From Parasteatoda lunata (Eukaryota; Arthropoda; Arachnida; Araneae; Theridiidae), in contig OX421972.1 in assembly GCA_949128135.1 (NCBI GenBank), forward strand, positions 60,113,802 to 60,177,801: a stretch of 64,000 nucleotides of DNA. The letters run 5' to 3'. A program made the position numbers and the translations under genes. This document shows, in pieces, positions 59,669 through 64,000 of the stretch; position 1 is the first letter of the stretch; each line of letters starts with the position of its first letter. The notes under the pieces were generated by a model, which did not search any database, had not been told where the DNA came from, and worked only from the letters and a program-made list of their open reading frames with translations.

Positions 59669-60439
59669 CGATTGGCTTTTGGATAATTTAAACTTTGAAT
59701 TTAATTTTCTCTTCTGTATCACGTAATAGTTCAGTTTTGCAAATAAAATTATAAGTACATCTTTTGAAAACACGTATTCTTTCTAAAGGTATCATGTCCT
59801 GTTTTGTACAAACTTCGAAATGGTAATGTCCATTAAATTGTAAAACTCGATTTTTTTTTAATTGTTACATAGTATAATTTTACGGATAAAAAAAGGATAA
59901 TTTTAATCAGAGAACTGGATGTAAATATGCATTATAAATAAATATAGAGAGACTTTTAAAATTTTACACCATGATTGATTTTTTTTTCGAAGATGCTTTT
60001 AAAATGATCACCTATGTTCAGCAAAATTCTAATTTCTCCATTTGTGAAAAAGAATGATTCCATGGGCTTAAAATATAAAATCCGAACAATATAGCTAAAA
60101 TTTTTAATAATTTTTCACTTTACAAATTTTAAATAATTTGCTTTCGAGAAACGAATACTAACTAACTTACATTTTAAAAAATTTGCCAAATATGAATGCT
60201 ATTTGTCTGCCGATGTCTTCTTTTCTCTGCAGAGCTGAAAACACATTTTCCACGAAGATTTCTGTTTCGCTCTGCAGAAGCTTTTTGCATATGGCATGCG
60301 CCTGCAACGAATAACCTTTCACTCAGCTAATTAATTATTGTTTACCACATATCAAAGAGAAACATTCTTTCCCCTACAATTTAAATTTTCTTTTGCTTTT
60401 ATAGTTATGAAACTTAGGTCACAAAAGATAGACACAAAA

Positions 60440-60680
60440 AATTAAAGATGCGAGGGACCAAATTTCCGAAAATACGATTTTTTTAAAAATTTCTCAGGAA
60501 CTATTTGAAAGATTTTGCTAAAGGTTTGTATTTTGCCATATAAAATTGCGTTCTTTCAAATGATGAAAAAAGTGTGTACCTTAGTTTTTCCACTATCATT
60601 AAATAAAATAATAAAAAAAATCATAAATATTTACTAAAAATTATATTTTGCATGAATTAGCCTTAGAAAAACGAATTTTA
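60440..60680. mobile_element. Fold-back family fragment upstream of SORL1
   Basis: Only the central part is left (ctcaggaactatttgaaag, gtattttgccatataaaatt, cattaaataaaataataaa). It matches the inner right half of the 38807 family. It is the only copy seen outside the SORL1 transcription unit. Confidence 0.45.
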
Positions 60681-61029
60681 TATTTTTATTTTAACGTCTT
60701 TTTTAAGTTTTAAAACATATTAAATTGAATATGCATTAATGGTCAATCTACTAATAAAAAAGAAAAGGAAGGGGAATAAAAATTACAATGTACATTTACG
60801 AAACAAAAATAAATTAATTCCAAATGATTATACGAGAATATTTTTATTTTTCATTTCCTACAAAATTCATAGCAATTCTTTCTAAACTTTACACTTTACC
60901 AAAAATAAGTAAATAAATAATTACAAGAAATTGAATGCGATTAAAGTTATAGCGAAACTTGAGGTATTTACTTTATTTAAGTACTGGTATTGGTTAATGC
61001 AGATAATTTATTGCTTTAAATGCTAAAAC

Positions 61030-61365
61030 CTGTAGTTTTGGAATTTTAAACTGAACTTAGAGTACAAGGGAACTCTTTGGCAAAGTTTGACGACAAATTC
61101 CCTTTTATGGAGGTCATCAGAGTTGAAAAAAGCTTACATTTGCTTTAGTAGAAAAAACAATCATGAAAATACTCCATGGTTAGCTCGACTAGAGGACAGG
61201 ATTATTTTCACCCATGACATGATCTCTCTACCACTGGATATATTGTATGTCAGAATTGTTGTCAGTGCAAACCAAGAGCAGTATGCGAATTAACACGGGG
61301 ATTCAAACGCAAGTCTCATCAATGGGAAATGTACGCTAAATCACTATATAAAGCATATCGGCTCT
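61030..61365 (-). mobile_element. tRNA-derived SINE, minus strand, upstream of SORL1
   Basis: On the minus strand a tRNA-like head (gatatgctttatatagtgat, then GTTTGAATCC near 61300) precedes a body containing caaagagttccc and gtcgtcaaactttgcc. The plus-strand motif gggaactctttggcaaagtt is shared in part with 50830-51085. The short open frame at 61087-61293 is part of this repeat. Confidence 0.55.
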
Positions 61366-63294
61366 ACAATATTTATTATTTAAGTTATAAAAAACACTGG
61401 AAAAACTAAAATATAGCATTATTTCATTATACGCACCATATGCCGATCATAGCACTTGCTGAGCATTTTTGCTATTTTTCCATCTCTTAATTTTGGAATA
61501 AGCGGTGTCTATAATAATACCAAAAAAAAAAAAAAAAAAAAAGATAAAATTTGGCGTAATAGAATAACTTCTTATTTTTGTTAGTTTTGTTAGTTAGACA
61601 GGAAGATGAACTTTTCCGACGAGAGCAGAGATACAATTGTGATTTGTATGTCCATTTTTAAGTTATAATTTTTTTATTATATTAAAAAAAATGCCTTGTC
61701 CTGATACGTAGAAAACCTATTTCTGATTGAATAGCACGTGCATTTTAAATAAAGAATAATTGAGGTCCTCTTTATTGTAGTTCATAAGACAAACTTGGTA
61801 GGTATTACAAGTCTATTTTATTATTTTAACTCATATACAGCAATTATAATTGATTATCTTAGCGTACATAAATATATACACTATTTAAGAGCAAATTAAA
61901 AAAATAAAGATTGATAGACTAAACTTACTTCTATCATTTCTTCCAAATAATTCAAAAACCGAATTTTTTACGTTAAACGGTGTGACATTTAACAAAATAC
62001 TTTTCTTTATTGAATGCGGAGAAAGAGTACACGTATTATAGTCAGTCTCAAAAAATGTGGTAACGTGAGGACGATGGGGTAGGAGAGCTGGTAAAGTCTT
62101 CTTGTCTCTCCCTAACATTCAGGGGTGTTGAATAACTTTCCATATGGACACAAATAAAAGACTTGTGCCTTAGAATTTTGCGAGGAAAGGTGAATAAGAA
62201 GTTGGTGGTAAAATATAAGTGAAAAGAACACACATTATGTTTTTAACTTATTCTCATTTACAAAATAATGATAACAATAATAATATTTTTTAAAAATGCA
62301 GTTATATTTTTTTTAAGACGGAAGAATTTTCCCGACGAATTTTAAATTCGTCCCGATAGGAGGGCAAACGATGCCTGACTGTAAAAATTGCGAAAAATGG
62401 GTGAACTTCTGTTTTTTTTTCTAAATAATACGCGATCGCAGAAATGATTTTGTTAAATTAGAATTAAATTTATTTAAGATATTCAAACCATCAAGCAACT
62501 ATAAAAAACAAAAGCATGTTTACTTCAAAAGCTTTAGAGAACATAAATTTAAAAAATTATTTCATTAATTCGATGTTGAACAGTAACCGATTTTAAAATT
62601 TTTGATGCCTTTTTTATTCATATAACAATAGGCAACTTTTTCGCACTAAGGCGTTTCTAAGTTTTTAAAAAAAATTCTTATTGTTTTCGACTCACTCTAG
62701 AGTGCACCCTTTTCCATAGGGGTTAAATCAAAGAATACATAAAGGAGAAGTCCAGCTTTTCAACTACGTAACTAAATCGGGGAACCGCTCTGTGTGGTAC
62801 GCTATATCAGAAAAACAACTTACAGGTTGAGCAACATACTCAAATTTAGCAGAACATCAAGATACAGCACATGCGCATAAGAAGCAAAGTTGTGGAAGGA
62901 CGGTGCTATCGACCTTACCAACCTTCTTTTACCGAAAGTTACCTCAAGATTGAATCGTGTTAGCAGGTCTTATATATCTTAATGAATTGTTGCTTAATAA
63001 TCGTAGTGGTAGTTAAGTAACAAAGTGACAGTCAGGAGGTACATCCCCTGTGAACCGGTTGTTGGACAACTCTACAACCACCGTTGGGTGCGCTGCTTCC
63101 CGCCATAATATTCTTTTTTTCTACGTCAAAATGTGTTAGCAGATTTAATCAACATGGATAATATTAATGTATTCTCAAAGAAATATTTTAAATAATAGTT
63201 CAGTATTTGTTTACCAATAGTGTAAGAATACAGAACAAACCAACAATAAGTTAAAAAAAGATAACTTTTTTTCTCCTCCGCAACATCAGCAGAA

Positions 63295-63680
63295 GACGGG
63301 AGGGGAGGAGGGTGCAAACTTGCTTCAAGAATTTCTGCTGTTTTGCCCCTATATGTTGTTTTTTCCTTTTTACGCCGGAACCACACATAACCTTGGAGGA
63401 CTGGTTTACATTATGCCGATGAAAGCTAGACTTCTTCCTCTATGTTTATTCCTTAGTTAGATTATCTGGCAACGGACCTAAGAATGGTTTGTAAGAGACA
63501 GGGACTAATATAGGTATGGTAGGAGAGGAGGGTGGAAACCCGTTTCAAGAACTTCGACTTCTGTGCTTCTAAATATTGCTTTTTCCCTCATACACAGGGA
63601 CCACACCAAACCTTGGGGGACGAGTTTACATTATACCTACGAAAGCTAGCCTTCTTATCCTATGTATATTCTTTGGTCAA
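63295..63680. repeat. Tandem direct repeat of about 220 bp, two copies
   Basis: gaggagggtgcaaacttgct (63305) and gaggagggtggaaacccgtt (63525) start two related stretches that continue through ttcaagaa, accacac..aaccttgg, ggtttacattatgcc/agtttacattatacc and gaaagctag. Divergence is substantial. No open frame is shared, so they are called only as repeats. Confidence 0.7.
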
Positions 63681-64000
63681 GGCTCGGAATGCCTTTGAAT
63701 AGCCATTTCGCTTTTGGCTACTCTTAGCAATTTAATTCGGAAACTCTCACGGCTGACATCGCAAAACACTGTCTCGTTTTCTGGAGACGAAATTTGAAGA
63801 GTGGCAATTCAATAAAAGCAGTCTATTTTAATCTATTTGGGATTGTTCACCCTTTTTCATGGTGCTTTCAAGTGTTCCTCTCCCCTGGTTCGATCTCAGC
63901 CAGCTCCAAAGAACCCGCTAGTTGTAATTTTAGAGGGCTACGAAATTAAAATACACAGTCACAATAGTTCTCTAAATTTTACACATAGGAAAAAAATTTC

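Larger units (their letters stand above)
58706..64000. other. Intergenic region upstream of SORL1
   Basis: It contains the 96-bp SINE-like insertion, a fold-back fragment, the minus-strand SINE and the 220-bp tandem repeat, with AT-rich sequence between. From about 62690 to 63110 the sequence is less AT-rich (for example gaaccggttgttggacaact, gttgggtgcgctgcttcc) and could include regulatory or untranslated sequence of another gene. I found no exon I could support. Confidence 0.5.

Noticed and set aside
62000..62235. Minus-strand open frames upstream of SORL1 as an exon of another gene
   Set aside because: No domain, no convincing splice sites, and two overlapping frames of equal quality.
63885..63940. 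ggttcgatctc as a tRNA or SINE B box
   Set aside because: No A box at a suitable distance and no foldable tRNA structure around it.

Overview
This window is AT-rich, intron-heavy, repeat-laden animal DNA. It is dominated by one large gene read on the minus strand: the 5' three quarters of a sortilin-related receptor (SORL1/SorLA/LR11) orthologue. Several short interspersed repeats (about 2100-2400, 50830-51080, 59573-59668, 61030-61365) look to me like families common in spider genomes. I therefore read the source as an arthropod, probably a spider. That is recognition from memory, not a search result.

The gene starts at 58568 (ATG, signal peptide) and runs down to 2926, where it leaves the window. 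I could place 29 coding exons with consistent splice signals and unbroken reading phase. They total 4,438 coding bases (about 1,479 residues). Exon 1 holds the signal peptide and a propeptide with a furin-type RIKR site. Exons 2-15 hold the VPS10 beta-propeller (five Asp-box motifs) and its Cys-rich 10CC region. Exons 16-19 hold the YWTD (LDLR class B) propeller. Exon 20 is an EGF-like Cys-rich module. Exons 21-29 encode nine LDLR class A repeats. By comparison with the vertebrate protein, about two more LDLa repeats, the fibronectin III domains, the membrane span and the cytoplasmic tail should lie beyond position 1.

Nearly everything else is intron filled with repeats. Intron 26 (5565-17409) splits LDLa repeat 7 and carries about 10.5 kb (roughly 106 copies) of a very homogeneous 99-bp satellite (6573-17117). 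Part of that array is organised as two tandem copies of a 3,757-bp higher-order unit (38 monomers, one of them 5 bp short). Intron 1 holds a 4,565-bp DNA transposon (52700-57264) with about 700-bp terminal inverted repeats, a 4-bp AGGT target duplication and a decayed transposase; Sola-type is my best guess. Intron 2 holds an internally deleted pogo/Tigger-like element (47533-49258, TA target). Intron 15 holds a 5'-truncated RNase H-bearing LINE (30377-31612) with a 15-bp target duplication. A family of long palindromic fold-back elements appears at least seven times. Other introns contain hAT-like and piggyBac-like MITEs, a GC-rich near-perfect hairpin (19652-19831), an old satellite with a period near 150 bp (43480-44600) and minisatellites.

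Upstream of the gene (58569-64000) I see no convincing coding exon. There is a proximal promoter with three GTTGCCAC motifs, and then dispersed repeats. I found no CRISPR array, tRNA gene, rRNA or operon-like structure. The most unusual content is repeat architecture rather than a new gene system.
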